64,000 nt of DNA from Burkholderia sp. Bp9142. Its GTDB lineage: Bacteria; Pseudomonadota; Gammaproteobacteria; Burkholderiales; Burkholderiaceae. Below the pieces are notes generated by a model, which saw only the letters and a list, made by a program, of their open reading frames with translations, did not search any database and was not told the DNA's origin. The stretch is from assembly GCF_003853415.1 (NCBI RefSeq), contig NZ_QTPP01000001.1, positions 62,001 to 126,000 on the forward strand. The letters run 5' to 3'. The first letter of the stretch is position 1, and every line of letters starts with the position of its first letter. Below, in pieces: positions 9,307 through 17,973 of the stretch. A program made the position numbers and the translations under genes.

Positions 9307-9979
9307 AATTGAAGGATATCGCCGGATCGACGCGCGTCAAGGAGGAATTTCGCGGGTGACGTCGTTCGATCCCGCGGCATGTCCCGCTCGGCGGCGCGGG
9401 CCGAACGCCGGCGAACCGGCTTGCGACGGACCTCGAGCGCGCCCGGGTCGGCGTCATCGCATGAATTCGAGCCTTTCCTCTAATTCGCTCGGTCGGCCTG
9501 CGAACCGAAAGCACGCTGCAAGACTCGGCAACGCGCTGTTCCACAGTTCGGGAAACGCTCGCGGTCGACTGGCCCCGTTTTTGTGCATCCGTGCATCCGG
9601 ACGCCGTCTCGTCGACGCCGCGGCAACGCTTGACCACATAGTGCAACGCGCGGCGCGTCCACACCCGATCGCCGGCAATGCGCTCGCGCGGCGCTTCGCT
9701 CCGCCGTCGCGCGCATTCCGCTACCGCAACGAACGAGTCGTGCGTGCAAACGTCGTCGACCGTCGCGCGAGCGCGCCGCGAACCGGTTCCCTTTGCCGGG
9801 ATCGCTGCTGCATGCAAGAACGGCGCAGCGCATGCGCGCGAGCACACCGATGTCAGAACTGACAGCTATGGAAACTGGCAGCTACCTGAACGGCATCGAC
9901 GCCCTACGCTCGTCACCGCTCGCGGCCCCACAAGGGCCGGGAGTTCCAGCAACGTCGTCTCTCCTCAAAAGGACTCCCG
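9307..9979. other. Gene-free interval between arsR and the first sedolisin
   Basis: No convincing gene is seen in these 673 bases. Open frames here are rich in Arg, Ala and Ser and resemble no protein. The only structured element recognised is the inverted repeat TGTCAG-AA-CTGACA at 9851-9864, upstream of the sedolisin gene. The segment presumably holds the promoter and leader of that gene. Confidence 0.6.
9851..9864. promoter_or_regulatory. Inverted repeat TGTCAG-AA-CTGACA, possible LuxR-type (quorum-sensing) box
   Basis: A perfect 6-bp inverted repeat with a 2-bp spacer lies 115 bp before the sedolisin ATG. Its general form (CTG..CAG-type dyad) resembles lux-box-like sites bound by LuxR/CepR regulators, and secreted proteases in Burkholderia are often quorum-regulated. 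The match is to a loose consensus, so this is inference. Confidence 0.3.
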
Positions 9980-11719
9980 ATGAAAAGGAACGCCTGGTTT
10001 GCCCTGCCCCTTCCGTCGCTCCGCCGCCTTGCGTGCGCGGTACCGCTCGTGTTCGCCGCCGCTGCGGCACATGCGACAACGGACTGGGTCGACACCCACA
10101 CGAAGGCCTTTCTGACCGGCCCGCAGTTGATGGCGCGCAGCGCGGCGCCGTCGCTCGAACTCGCGGCCGGCGAGACGGCGGACATCGTCGTCAGCCTGAA
10201 GCTGCGCAACGCCGCGCAGCTCAAGCAGTTCGCGCACGACGTGAACCGGCCCGGCAATGCGCATTACCGCCAGTACCTCACGCACGAACAGTTCCTCGCC
10301 GGCTATGCGCCGACCGAGGCGCAGGTAAAGCCGGTCGTCGACTATCTGCGCAAGAGCGGCTTCGTGAACATCGAGGTCGCGCCGAACCGGCTGCTGGTGT
10401 CCGCGCGCGGCACGGCCGGTACGGTGAAGACCGCGTTCAACACGTCGCTCGTGCATTTCCAGTACGCGGGCCGCGCGGGCTTCGCGAACGCGTCGACCGC
10501 GCAAGTGCCGCGTGCGCTCGGCGACGTCGTCGGCTCGGTGCTCGGGCTGCAGAACGTCGCGCGCGCACGGCCGATGCTGCGCATCGGCAACGTCGCGAAA
10601 CCGCAGGCGCTGGCGGCCGGCACGGCCACCGGCCACTATCCGAAGGAATTCCCGGGCCTCTACAACGCGACCGGCGTGCCGACCGCGGCCGGCGTGACGG
10701 TCGGGATCATCACGATCGGCGGCGTGTCGCAGACGCTGCAGGACCTGAAGCAGTTCACGTCGAGCAATGGTTACGGCACGGTCGCGACCCAGACCGTGAA
10801 GACCAACGGCACCGGCACGACCGGCAGCTACAGCGACGACCAGGACGGCCAGGGCGAATGGGATCTGGACAGCCAGTCGATTGTCGGCTCGGCCGGCGGC
10901 CAGGTCGGCAAGCTCGTGTTCTACATGGCGGACCTGAACGCCGCCGGCAACACGGGGCTCACGCAGGCGTTCAACCGCGCGGTGTCGGACAACACCGCGA
11001 AGGTGATCAACGTGTCGCTCGGCTGGTGCGAGACCGATGCGAACGCGGACGGCACGCTCGACGCCGAAGAGCAGATCTTCACGACCGCCGCCGCGCAAGG
11101 CCAGACCTTCTCGGTGTCGTCGGGCGACGAAGGCGTGTACGAGTGCAACAACCGCGGCTATCCGGACGGCGCGAACTACACGGTGTCGTGGCCGGCCGCG
11201 TCGCCGCACGTGCTCGCGATCGGCGGCACGACGCTGTACACCACGTCGGCGGGTGCGTTCTCGAACGAAACCGTATGGAACGAGGGCCTCGACGGCAACG
11301 GCAAGCTGTGGGCGACGGGCGGCGGCGTCAGCACGATCCTGCCGGCGCCATCATGGCAGTCGGGCAGCAACCGCCAGTTGCCCGACGTGTCGTTCGATGC
11401 CGCTCAAAGCACGGGGGCGTACATCTACAACTACGGCCAGTTGCAGCAGATCGGCGGCACGAGCCTCGCCGCACCGATCTTCACCGGCTTCTGGGCGCGT
11501 CTGCTCGCGGCGAACGGCACGGGCCTCGGTTTCCCGGCCGGCAACTTCTATGCGGATATTCCGGCAAACCCGTCGCTCGTGCGCTATGACGTCGTATCGG
11601 GGAACAACGGCTATCAGGGGTACGGCTACAACGCAGGCACCGGCCGGGATCTGACGACCGGCTTCGGCAGCCTGAACATCGCGAACCTCAACAAGCTGAT
11701 CCAGACGGGCGGCTTCTGA
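9980..11719 (+). CDS. Secreted serine-carboxyl peptidase, sedolisin family (S53)
   Basis: A 579-residue exported endopeptidase precursor active at acid pH. It has a signal peptide to about residue 32 (AHA/TT) and a pro-kumamolisin activation domain (about 37-190, with FVNIEVAPNRLLVSARG). The S53 catalytic domain holds the Ser-Glu-Asp triad: Glu293 and Asp297 in GEWDLDSQS, and Ser495 in GGTSLAAP. The oxyanion Asp383 is in SSGDEG. A C-terminal calcium site is suggested by YDVVSGNNG and GRDLTTGFG. AAGGACTCCCG precedes the ATG. A second, related sedolisin lies near 40 kb. The neighbour downstream is convergent. Confidence 0.95.
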   Translation: MKRNAWFALPLPSLRRLACAVPLVFAAAAAHATTDWVDTHTKAFLTGPQLMARSAAPSLELAAGETADIVVSLKLRNAAQLKQFAHDVNRPGNAHYRQYLTHEQFLAGYAPTEAQVKPVVDYLRKSGFVNIEVAPNRLLVSARGTAGTVKTAFNTSLVHFQYAGRAGFANASTAQVPRALGDVVGSVLGLQNVARARPMLRIGNVAKPQALAAGTATGHYPKEFPGLYNATGVPTAAGVTVGIITIGGVSQTLQDLKQFTSSNGYGTVATQTVKTNGTGTTGSYSDDQDGQGEWDLDSQSIVGSAGGQVGKLVFYMADLNAAGNTGLTQAFNRAVSDNTAKVINVSLGWCETDANADGTLDAEEQIFTTAAAQGQTFSVSSGDEGVYECNNRGYPDGANYTVSWPAASPHVLAIGGTTLYTTSAGAFSNETVWNEGLDGNGKLWATGGGVSTILPAPSWQSGSNRQLPDVSFDAAQSTGAYIYNYGQLQQIGGTSLAAPIFTGFWARLLAANGTGLGFPAGNFYADIPANPSLVRYDVVSGNNGYQGYGYNAGTGRDLTTGFGSLNIANLNKLIQTGGF

Positions 11720-11728
11720 GCGTGACGA

Positions 11729-11770
11729 GCAAGCCGGCGCGCGCGGCAACGGCCTCGCGCGCCGGCTTGC
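11729..11770. terminator. Hairpin between convergent sedolisin and ABC permease genes
   Basis: A perfect 15-bp GC-rich stem (GCAAGCCGGCGCGCG and its complement, 12-nt loop) lies midway between two converging stop codons. No T tract follows on either strand, so efficiency is uncertain. Confidence 0.5.
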
Positions 11771-11812
11771 GAATCGTATACCGCACGCGCGACGGTCCCG
11801 CCCCGTGCCGCG

Positions 11813-12649
11813 TCACGACACCGCACGCCGCGCGTTGCGTCCGCGCAGCCATTCGAGCGCAAGCAGCAGGCTCGTCGAGAAAATGATCAGGATCGTCGCG
11901 AGCGCGGCGATCGTCGGGCTGATGTTCTCGCGGATCCCGGTGAACATCTGGCGCGGCAGCGTCGTCTGGTCCGCGCCCGCGAGGAACAGCGTGACGACGA
12001 CTTCGTCGAACGACGTCGCGAATGCGAACAGCGCACCCGACATCACGCCCGGCGCGATCACCGGCAGCGTCACGCGGAAGAACGTCGTGACGGGATTCGC
12101 ACCGAGCGACAGGCTCGCACGCACCAGGTTCTGGTTGAAGCCCTGCAGCGTCGCGGCGACCGTCGTCACGACGAACGGCACGCCGAGCGCCGCGTGCGCG
12201 GCGATCAGCCCGGTATAGGTGTTCGCGAGCCCGAGCGGCGCGAAGAACAGGTACATGCCGACGCCGACCACGACGACGGGCACGATCATCGGCGACAGCA
12301 GCACGGCCATCAGCAGCCCCTTGCCGCGGAAGTCCGCCTTCGTCAGGCCGATCGCGGCGAGCGTGCCGAGCACGGTCGCGACGACGGTCGCCGACGGCGC
12401 GACGATGAAGCTGTTCTTCGCGGCCATCCGCCACTCGTCCGACGCAATCAGGTTCTCGTACCAGCGCGTCGAGAAGCCCGGGATCGGATAGACGAGGAAC
12501 GTGCTCGACGAAAACGACAGCGGCACGATCGCGAGCACCGGCAGGATCAGGTACAGCAGCGTCAGCACGACGAGCACGCGCAGCGCGACATACCACGCGC
12601 GCTCGACGAACGACATGTGCGGCGCGAACAGCGGCCTGGCGAGTTTCAT
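11813..12649 (-). CDS. Polyamine-type ABC transporter permease (PotC-like)
   Basis: A 278-residue inner-membrane permease with about six transmembrane segments; the first is VLVVLTLLYLILPVLAIVPLSF. The cytoplasmic EAA loop that contacts the ATPase is visible as RASLSLGANPVTTFFRVTLPVIAPGVM. The FSTRWYENLI segment after TM1 is typical of PotC-type proteins. It is the last gene of a four-gene minus-strand operon (ATPase, binding protein, PotB-like, PotC-like), 37 bp after the PotB-like gene. Substrate is probably putrescine, spermidine or a related amine (family-level inference). Confidence 0.92.
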   Translation of the reverse strand: MKLARPLFAPHMSFVERAWYVALRVLVVLTLLYLILPVLAIVPLSFSSSTFLVYPIPGFSTRWYENLIASDEWRMAAKNSFIVAPSATVVATVLGTLAAIGLTKADFRGKGLLMAVLLSPMIVPVVVVGVGMYLFFAPLGLANTYTGLIAAHAALGVPFVVTTVAATLQGFNQNLVRASLSLGANPVTTFFRVTLPVIAPGVMSGALFAFATSFDEVVVTLFLAGADQTTLPRQMFTGIRENISPTIAALATILIIFSTSLLLALEWLRGRNARRAVS

Positions 12650-12686
12650 GGTCCGAATCCCCTTCCCGTTTCCCTGTGCCCGGCGC

Positions 12687-13952
12687 TCAGCCGAGGCTCA
12701 CGTTGGTGCGCGTGAAGCGCCCGTACACCGCATAGAGCACGAGCGTCGCCGCGAGCAGCAGCCCGCCGAGCGCGCACGCCATGCCCCAGTTGATCGTCAC
12801 GTTCGTGAAGTACGCGACGTAGTAGCTGACCATCTGGTCGTTCGGCCCGCCGAGCAGCGCGGGCGTGATGTAGTAGCCGATCGCGAGGATGAACACGAGC
12901 AGCGCACCCGCGCCGACGCCCGGATAGGTCTGCGGCACGTACACGCGCCAGAACGCGGCGAACGGATGGCTGCCGAGCGACACGGCCGCGCGCTGGTAGG
13001 TCGACGGGATCGACTTCATCACACTGTAGAGCGGCAGGATCATGAACGGCAGCAGGATGTGCGTCATCGAGATGTACACGCCGACGCGGTTGAACAGCAG
13101 CGTCAGCGGATGCGAGATCAGCCCGCTGCCGATCAGCGCCTTGTTCACGAGCCCTTCGCTCTGCAACAGCACGATCCATGCGGCGACGCGCACCAGCACC
13201 GAGGTCCAGAACGGAATCAGCACGAGGATCATCACGAGGTTCGCGCGGCGCTCCGACAGCGTCGAGATCCAGTACGCGAGTGGATAGCCGAGCAACAGCG
13301 CGAACAGCGTGACCGCGACGCCGATCACGAACGTGCGGCCGAAGATCGCGAGATAGATCGACTGGTCGGGATCGGCCTGCACGATCTGGCCGAAGCCGTC
13401 CTGCTTGTGATCGAGCGCGGCGAGCAGGTAGAACGGCGACACCTGGCTGCCGTTCTTCGCGATCGCCTGCCAGTACGCGACGTCGCCCCAGCGCGAATCG
13501 AGGTCGATCAGTTTCGTGCGCGTCTGGGCAGGCGTCGGCGCGGCATCGTTGTCGCCCTTCAGCGGCATCGCACGCGCCGTCTTCGCGACGAGCGAGCGGT
13601 AGCCGGGAATTTCGGTGTTCAGGCGTCGCGCGAGCGCGCCCATCGCCTCGCTGTCGGCGACCTTCGCCATGTCGGCCGCGAGCGCGACATACGCGGCGTC
13701 GGCCGGCGGTGCCTTGCGGTCCCAGCCCGACAGCGCGGCGACCGTATTCGGCAGCGCGGTCGCGATCTCGGGGTTCTGCACCGCGCGCGTGAGCAGCGTG
13801 CCGATCGGCACGACGAAGATGAGCAGCAGGAAGATCGCGAGCGGCGCGACCAGCAGCAACGCCATCGTCCGCTTGCGGGCCTCGGCGGCCTTCAGCTCGC
13901 GCTTGAGCGCGGCTGTCGACGGCGAGGAAGGAGCGATCGTCATCGTGTTCAA
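12687..13952 (-). CDS. Polyamine-type ABC transporter permease (PotB-like) with a long periplasmic insertion
   Basis: A 421-residue inner-membrane permease, far longer than a typical PotB (about 280). TM1 (TMALLLVAPLAIFLLLIFVV) is followed by about 150 mostly polar residues (roughly 55-205, VQNPEIA to QADPDQSIYLAIF) before the remaining five transmembrane segments. The EAA loop reads RAAVSLGSHPFAAFWRVYVPQTYPGV. The inserted segment would be periplasmic and could help dock the binding protein. Similar long forms occur in putrescine/spermidine-like importers of Burkholderia and Pseudomonas. Start ATG 13952; an in-frame ATG nine bases later is also possible. Part of the operon with the PotC-like gene. 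Confidence 0.92.
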   Translation of the reverse strand: MNTMTIAPSSPSTAALKRELKAAEARKRTMALLLVAPLAIFLLLIFVVPIGTLLTRAVQNPEIATALPNTVAALSGWDRKAPPADAAYVALAADMAKVADSEAMGALARRLNTEIPGYRSLVAKTARAMPLKGDNDAAPTPAQTRTKLIDLDSRWGDVAYWQAIAKNGSQVSPFYLLAALDHKQDGFGQIVQADPDQSIYLAIFGRTFVIGVAVTLFALLLGYPLAYWISTLSERRANLVMILVLIPFWTSVLVRVAAWIVLLQSEGLVNKALIGSGLISHPLTLLFNRVGVYISMTHILLPFMILPLYSVMKSIPSTYQRAAVSLGSHPFAAFWRVYVPQTYPGVGAGALLVFILAIGYYITPALLGGPNDQMVSYYVAYFTNVTINWGMACALGGLLLAATLVLYAVYGRFTRTNVSLG

Positions 13953-14045
13953 CGGTTCTCTCCGGCCGGGCTCGATCCGGCGGAATGCCGCGCGACGCGT
14001 TCGGCGCGCCGCGCGGCAGGTTGCATCAGGACACCTGAACGGCTG

Positions 14046-15092
14046 TTACTTCGTCGCCCACGCGGCGAAGCGCTGCTCGAGTTCGTCGCTGTGGTCGGTC
14101 CAGAAGCCGATGTCCTCCAGCACCGCGTTCTTGCCGTTGGCCGGCGAGTTCGGCAGGTTCGCGAGCGTCTTTGCGTCGAGCGACTTGATCGCCGCGACGT
14201 TCGCGGGGCCGTACGCGATGTGCTGTGCATACGCCTGCTGCGGCTTCGGCGTCAGCGAATACGCAATGTATTGCTCGGCCAGCGCCTTGTTCGGCGAGCC
14301 CTTCGGAATCGCCCAGTAGTCGAGGTCGTAGATGCTGCCGTTCCACACGACCTTCAGGTTCTTGCCTTCCTTCTGCGCGGCGTCGATGCGGCCGTTATAC
14401 GCGGTCGACATCACGACGTCGCCGGCCACCAGGAACTGCGGCGGCTGCGCGCCCGCCTCCCACCACTGGATGTACGGCTTCAGCTCGTCGAGCTTCTTGA
14501 ACGCGCGGTCCTGGCCGGCCTTCGTGCCGAGCACCTTGTACACGTCCTTGGTCGGGACGCCGTCGGCCATCAGCGCGAACTCGAGGTTGTAGCGCGCGCC
14601 CTTGCGCATCCCGCGCTTGCCGGGGAATTTCTTCACGTTCCAGAAATCGGCCCAGCCGGTCGGCGCGCTCTTCAGCTTGTCCGCGTTGTAGGACAGCGCG
14701 GTCGACCACACGAAGAAGCCGACGCCGCACACTTGCGGCGCTTCCGGAATCAGGTCGGACTTCTTCGCGATCTTCGACCAGTCGAGCTTCTCGTACAGCC
14801 CTTCGTCGCAGCCGCGGTTCAGGTCGCCCGATTCGACTTCGACCACGTCCCAGTTGACGTGCTTCGCCTCGACCATCGCCTTCACTTTCGCCTGCTCGCC
14901 GTTGTACTCGACGGCCGTGACCTTGTTGCCGGTCGCCTTCTCGAACGGCTGGTTGAACGCGGCCTTCTGCGCATCGCCGTTCGCGCCGCCGAAGTTGACG
15001 ACCGTGAGTTCGGCCGCCGCGGCCGATGCGCCGACGACGGCGAGCGCCAGTGCGAGCGCGGTGCGACGCGCGGTAGAGCTTGTTCCGTTCAT
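14046..15092 (-). CDS. Polyamine-type ABC transporter substrate-binding protein
   Basis: A 348-residue periplasmic binding protein (PotD/SBP-8 type). A signal peptide (ARRTALALALAVVGASAAAA) ends near residue 27. The first strand is ELTVVNFGG; later motifs include WDVVEVESGDL, WSTALSYNADKL, GWADFWNVKKFPGKRGMR and YDLDYWAIPKGSPNKALAEQYI. The ATG at 15092 is preceded by GAGGAGAGGAACCACC, a strong ribosome-binding site. It lies between the ATPase and PotB-like genes in the same transcript. The ligand is probably a polyamine or related cation, not provable from sequence. Confidence 0.93.
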   Translation of the reverse strand: MNGTSSTARRTALALALAVVGASAAAAELTVVNFGGANGDAQKAAFNQPFEKATGNKVTAVEYNGEQAKVKAMVEAKHVNWDVVEVESGDLNRGCDEGLYEKLDWSKIAKKSDLIPEAPQVCGVGFFVWSTALSYNADKLKSAPTGWADFWNVKKFPGKRGMRKGARYNLEFALMADGVPTKDVYKVLGTKAGQDRAFKKLDELKPYIQWWEAGAQPPQFLVAGDVVMSTAYNGRIDAAQKEGKNLKVVWNGSIYDLDYWAIPKGSPNKALAEQYIAYSLTPKPQQAYAQHIAYGPANVAAIKSLDAKTLANLPNSPANGKNAVLEDIGFWTDHSDELEQRFAAWATK

Positions 15093-15169
15093 GGTGGTTC
15101 CTCTCCTCTCGTGGTGGAAGTGGGCAGTTGTTGTTGACGACGTGCTGCGGAAAATCGGGAAAACCTGCG

Positions 15170-16261
15170 TCACGCGAACACGCGCAGGTGCTCGGGCGCG
15201 AATGCGAGCGATACCGGCGCACCGGGCGAGAACGCGTCGAGCGCACCCGTGCCGAGCGGCACCTTCACGAAGCATTCGTCCTGGCCCGGCAGCGCGCAGC
15301 GCATGCGCACGTGATCGCCGAAATAGATCAGGCTGCGCGCCTCGCCGGTCACGCGGTTGGCGGTGCCGTTCGCGTGACCGTTCGCAAGGCTCATGCGTTC
15401 GGGGCGGATGCAGGCGACGGCCTGCGCGCCTTCGGACGCGTCGCCGATGCGGCGCCCGACGAGCTGCGTGCCGTCGTCGAGCCGGAATTCGCAGAATTCG
15501 CCGTCGACGCGCGCGATGGTGCCGCGCAGCCGGTTGCTGTCGCCGATGAAGTTCGCGACGAATTCGTTGCACGGCGATTCGTACAGGCGGTCGACGGTAT
15601 CGAGCTGCTGCACGATGCCCTTGTCGAACACGGCGACGCGATCGGACATCGTCAGCGCCTCGCCCTGGTCGTGCGTCACGTAGACGAAGGTCACGCCGAG
15701 CTTCTCGTGCAGCGCCTTGAGTTCGTATTGCATGTGTTCGCGCAACTGCTTGTCGAGCGCGCCGAGCGGCTCGTCCATCAGCACGAGCTTCGGCTCGAAC
15801 ACGAGTGCACGCGCGAGCGCGATGCGCTGCTGCTGGCCACCCGACAATTGCGCCGGATAGCGCTTGGCGAAGCGTTCCATCTGCACCATCTTCAGTGCAT
15901 GCGCGACGCGCTCCGCGCGCTCGGCTGCCGACAGCTTGCGCACCGTCAGCGGATACGCGACGTTCTGCTCGACCGTCAGGTGCGGAAACAGCGCGTAGTT
16001 CTGGAACACCATGCCGATATTGCGCTTGTGCGGCGGCACGGTATTCAGCAGCTCGCCGTCGAGGCGGATCTCGCCGCCCGTCGGGAACTCGAAGCCCGCC
16101 AGCATCATCAGGCAGGTGGTCTTGCCCGAGCCGGACGGCCCGAGCAGCGTCAGGAATTCCCCTCGGTGGATATCGAGGTCGAGCGATTTGACGACCAGCG
16201 TCTCGCCGTCATAGGTCTTCCGCACGCCGCGAAAGCTGACGATCACATCATCGGACTTCAT
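15170..16261 (-). CDS. Polyamine-type ABC transporter ATP-binding protein (PotA-like)
   Basis: A 363-residue ATPase: Walker A GPSGSGKT (41-48), signature LSGGQQQR (139-146), Walker B LVLMDEP (159-165), H-loop VTHDQ, and a C-terminal TOBE domain (about 265-360). It energises import through the two downstream permeases. Start ATG 16261 (MKSDDVIVSF) is chosen over an upstream frame extension because GGAAGGGGAC lies nine bases before it. It is first in the four-gene operon and divergent from a MocR regulator, which is the obvious candidate for its control. Confidence 0.93.
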   Translation of the reverse strand: MKSDDVIVSFRGVRKTYDGETLVVKSLDLDIHRGEFLTLLGPSGSGKTTCLMMLAGFEFPTGGEIRLDGELLNTVPPHKRNIGMVFQNYALFPHLTVEQNVAYPLTVRKLSAAERAERVAHALKMVQMERFAKRYPAQLSGGQQQRIALARALVFEPKLVLMDEPLGALDKQLREHMQYELKALHEKLGVTFVYVTHDQGEALTMSDRVAVFDKGIVQQLDTVDRLYESPCNEFVANFIGDSNRLRGTIARVDGEFCEFRLDDGTQLVGRRIGDASEGAQAVACIRPERMSLANGHANGTANRVTGEARSLIYFGDHVRMRCALPGQDECFVKVPLGTGALDAFSPGAPVSLAFAPEHLRVFA

Positions 16262-16300
16262 CGTGGCTGTCCCCTTCCTGCGCGACAAACGTTGTGAATG

Positions 16301-16375
16301 CCCCCAAACCTGTCGCTACGCGACAGGCCCCCCAAGGGGGTCAAGAAAACTTGGGGCGGCCCGGCGTTTTCTTGA
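16301..16375. repeat. Nested-hairpin intergenic element (REP-like candidate)
   Basis: Seventy-five bases hold two perfect inverted repeats: CCTGTCGC-TAC-GCGACAGG (16309-16327) and TCAAGAAAAC...GTTTTCTTGA (16341-16375). C-runs and G-runs (CCCCCCAAGGGGG) sit between them. This hairpin-dense, non-coding composition is typical of dispersed intergenic repeats in Burkholderiales. No second copy was noticed in this window. Confidence 0.4.
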
Positions 16376-16386
16376 GATGCGAGTCA

Positions 16387-16438
16387 CTATACGGTGCTCA
16401 CGGTTCTATACTAGGGAACCATTTCAATATTCCTAGTA
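16387..16438. promoter_or_regulatory. Direct and inverted repeats upstream of the MocR gene, probable operator
   Basis: CTATAC occurs twice in direct orientation (16387-16392 and 16406-16411, 19 bp apart). TACTAGG (16409-16415) is mirrored by CCTAGTA (16432-16438). MocR/GabR-type dimers usually bind paired direct repeats near their own promoter, so this is a good operator candidate for the divergent regulator and ABC operon. Confidence 0.45.
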
Positions 16439-16446
16439 GGACCACT

Positions 16447-17964
16447 TTGGATACCGTGATCCTCGCCGACTGGCTCTCCGCCCGTCTCGACCGCAGTTCG
16501 TCCGAGCCGATGTACCGGCAACTGCTGCAACAGATGCAGCAGGCCATCCTGACCGGTGAATTAGGGCCAGGTACAAAACTTCCGAGTTCGCGCACGCTGG
16601 CGGCCGACCTGTCGATCGCGCGCAATACCGTGCTGCACGTGTACGACCAGCTGACGGCCGAAGGCTATGTGCTGACGACGACGGGCAGCGGCACCTACGT
16701 GGCCGACACGCGCCCGGACACTGCCGCGATCCGCGTGCCGGGGGCCGCGCCACCGCCTGCCGGTGCGGCGCCGCTGCCGGACGCGCAGGGCGGCCTGTCA
16801 ATGCGCGGACGGCAGCTGATCGAGCATGCGGGCGTGTCACGGCGCCAGTGGGGCGCGTTCATGCCGGGCGTGCCGGATGTGTCGGAATTCCCGAGCCGCA
16901 CCTGGAGCCGCCTGCAGGCGCGACTGTGGAAGGAAGCGAATCCCGAGTTGCTGACCTATGCGCCGGGCGGCGGCTACCGGCCGCTGCGCCGCGCGCTCGC
17001 CGACTACCTGCGCGTCGCGCGCTCGGTCAAATGCTCGCCGGACCAGGTGATCATCACGACCGGCATCCACCAGTCGATCGACCTCGCGGTGCGGCTGCTG
17101 TCCGACATCGGCGATCGCGCGTGGGTCGAGGAGCCATGCTACTGGGGCGTGCGCAGCGTGCTGCAGGCCACCGGCCTCACGCTCACGCCGGTGCCGGTCG
17201 ACCAGGAAGGCATCGATCCGAGCGCGGGCGACATGCAGCATCCGCCGCGGCTCGTGCTCGTCACGCCGTCGCACCAGTATCCGCTCGGGATGGTGATGAG
17301 CCTTGCGCGACGCCGGATGCTGCTCGAATACGCACGCCAGCACCGCTGCTGGATCATCGAGGACGACTACGACAGCGAATTCCGCTACGGCAGCCGCCCG
17401 CTCGCGTCGCTGCAGGGGCTCGACGACGGCGGCCGCGTGATCTACGTCGGCAGTCTCGGCAAGATGCTGTTCCCGGGCCTGCGGATGGGCTACATGGTCG
17501 TGCCCGAGCATCTGGTCGACACGTTCCGGACCGGGCTGTCGGAGCTGTATCGCGAGGGCCAGCTGATGCAGCAGGCCGTGCTCGCCGAATTCATCATGGA
17601 CGGGCACCTGACTTCGCACGTCAGACGGATGCGCACGCTGTACGGCGAACGCCGGCAATTGCTGATCGATGCGATCCATGCGCGTTTCGGCGACGTGCTG
17701 CCCGTGATGGGCGACGAGGCCGGCCTGCATCTGGTGCTCGGCCTGCCCGACACGTGCGACGATCGCGCGGTCACGCAAAGCGCATTCGACGCAGGCGTGA
17801 TCGTGCGCCCGCTGACCAGCTACTACAGCCGGCTGGACACCGCGCGGCGCGGGCTGCTGCTCGGCTATGCATGCGTCGCGCACGAAGGCATCGGCCCCGC
17901 GTTCGACACGCTCGCGGCAACCATCGAGCGGCATCTGCCGCGGCACTTCACGCGCGCGGCATGA
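16447..17964 (+). CDS. MocR-type regulator (GntR HTH fused to PLP aminotransferase fold)
   Basis: A 505-residue PLP-dependent transcription factor. An N-terminal GntR winged helix (PMYRQLLQQMQQAILTGELG, PGTKLPSSRTLAADLSIARNTV) joins a Pro/Ala linker. A fold-type I aminotransferase domain follows, with YAPGGGYRPLRRALADYL and the PLP-binding Lys339 in SLGKMLFPGLRMGY. The start is set at TTG 16447 because AGTAGGACC lies just before it and the protein then begins with the family-typical LDTVILADWLSARL. A GTG three codons later is possible, and the frame is open back to an ATG at 16294. It is divergent from the polyamine-type ABC operon and probably regulates it (inference). Confidence 0.93.
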   Translation: MDTVILADWLSARLDRSSSEPMYRQLLQQMQQAILTGELGPGTKLPSSRTLAADLSIARNTVLHVYDQLTAEGYVLTTTGSGTYVADTRPDTAAIRVPGAAPPPAGAAPLPDAQGGLSMRGRQLIEHAGVSRRQWGAFMPGVPDVSEFPSRTWSRLQARLWKEANPELLTYAPGGGYRPLRRALADYLRVARSVKCSPDQVIITTGIHQSIDLAVRLLSDIGDRAWVEEPCYWGVRSVLQATGLTLTPVPVDQEGIDPSAGDMQHPPRLVLVTPSHQYPLGMVMSLARRRMLLEYARQHRCWIIEDDYDSEFRYGSRPLASLQGLDDGGRVIYVGSLGKMLFPGLRMGYMVVPEHLVDTFRTGLSELYREGQLMQQAVLAEFIMDGHLTSHVRRMRTLYGERRQLLIDAIHARFGDVLPVMGDEAGLHLVLGLPDTCDDRAVTQSAFDAGVIVRPLTSYYSRLDTARRGLLLGYACVAHEGIGPAFDTLAATIERHLPRHFTRAA

Positions 17965-17973
17965 CCGCGTGCG

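Noticed and set aside
9356..9862. A 168-codon open frame between arsR and the sedolisin
   Set aside because: Arg/Ala/Ser-rich, no ribosome-binding site, no resemblance to any protein.
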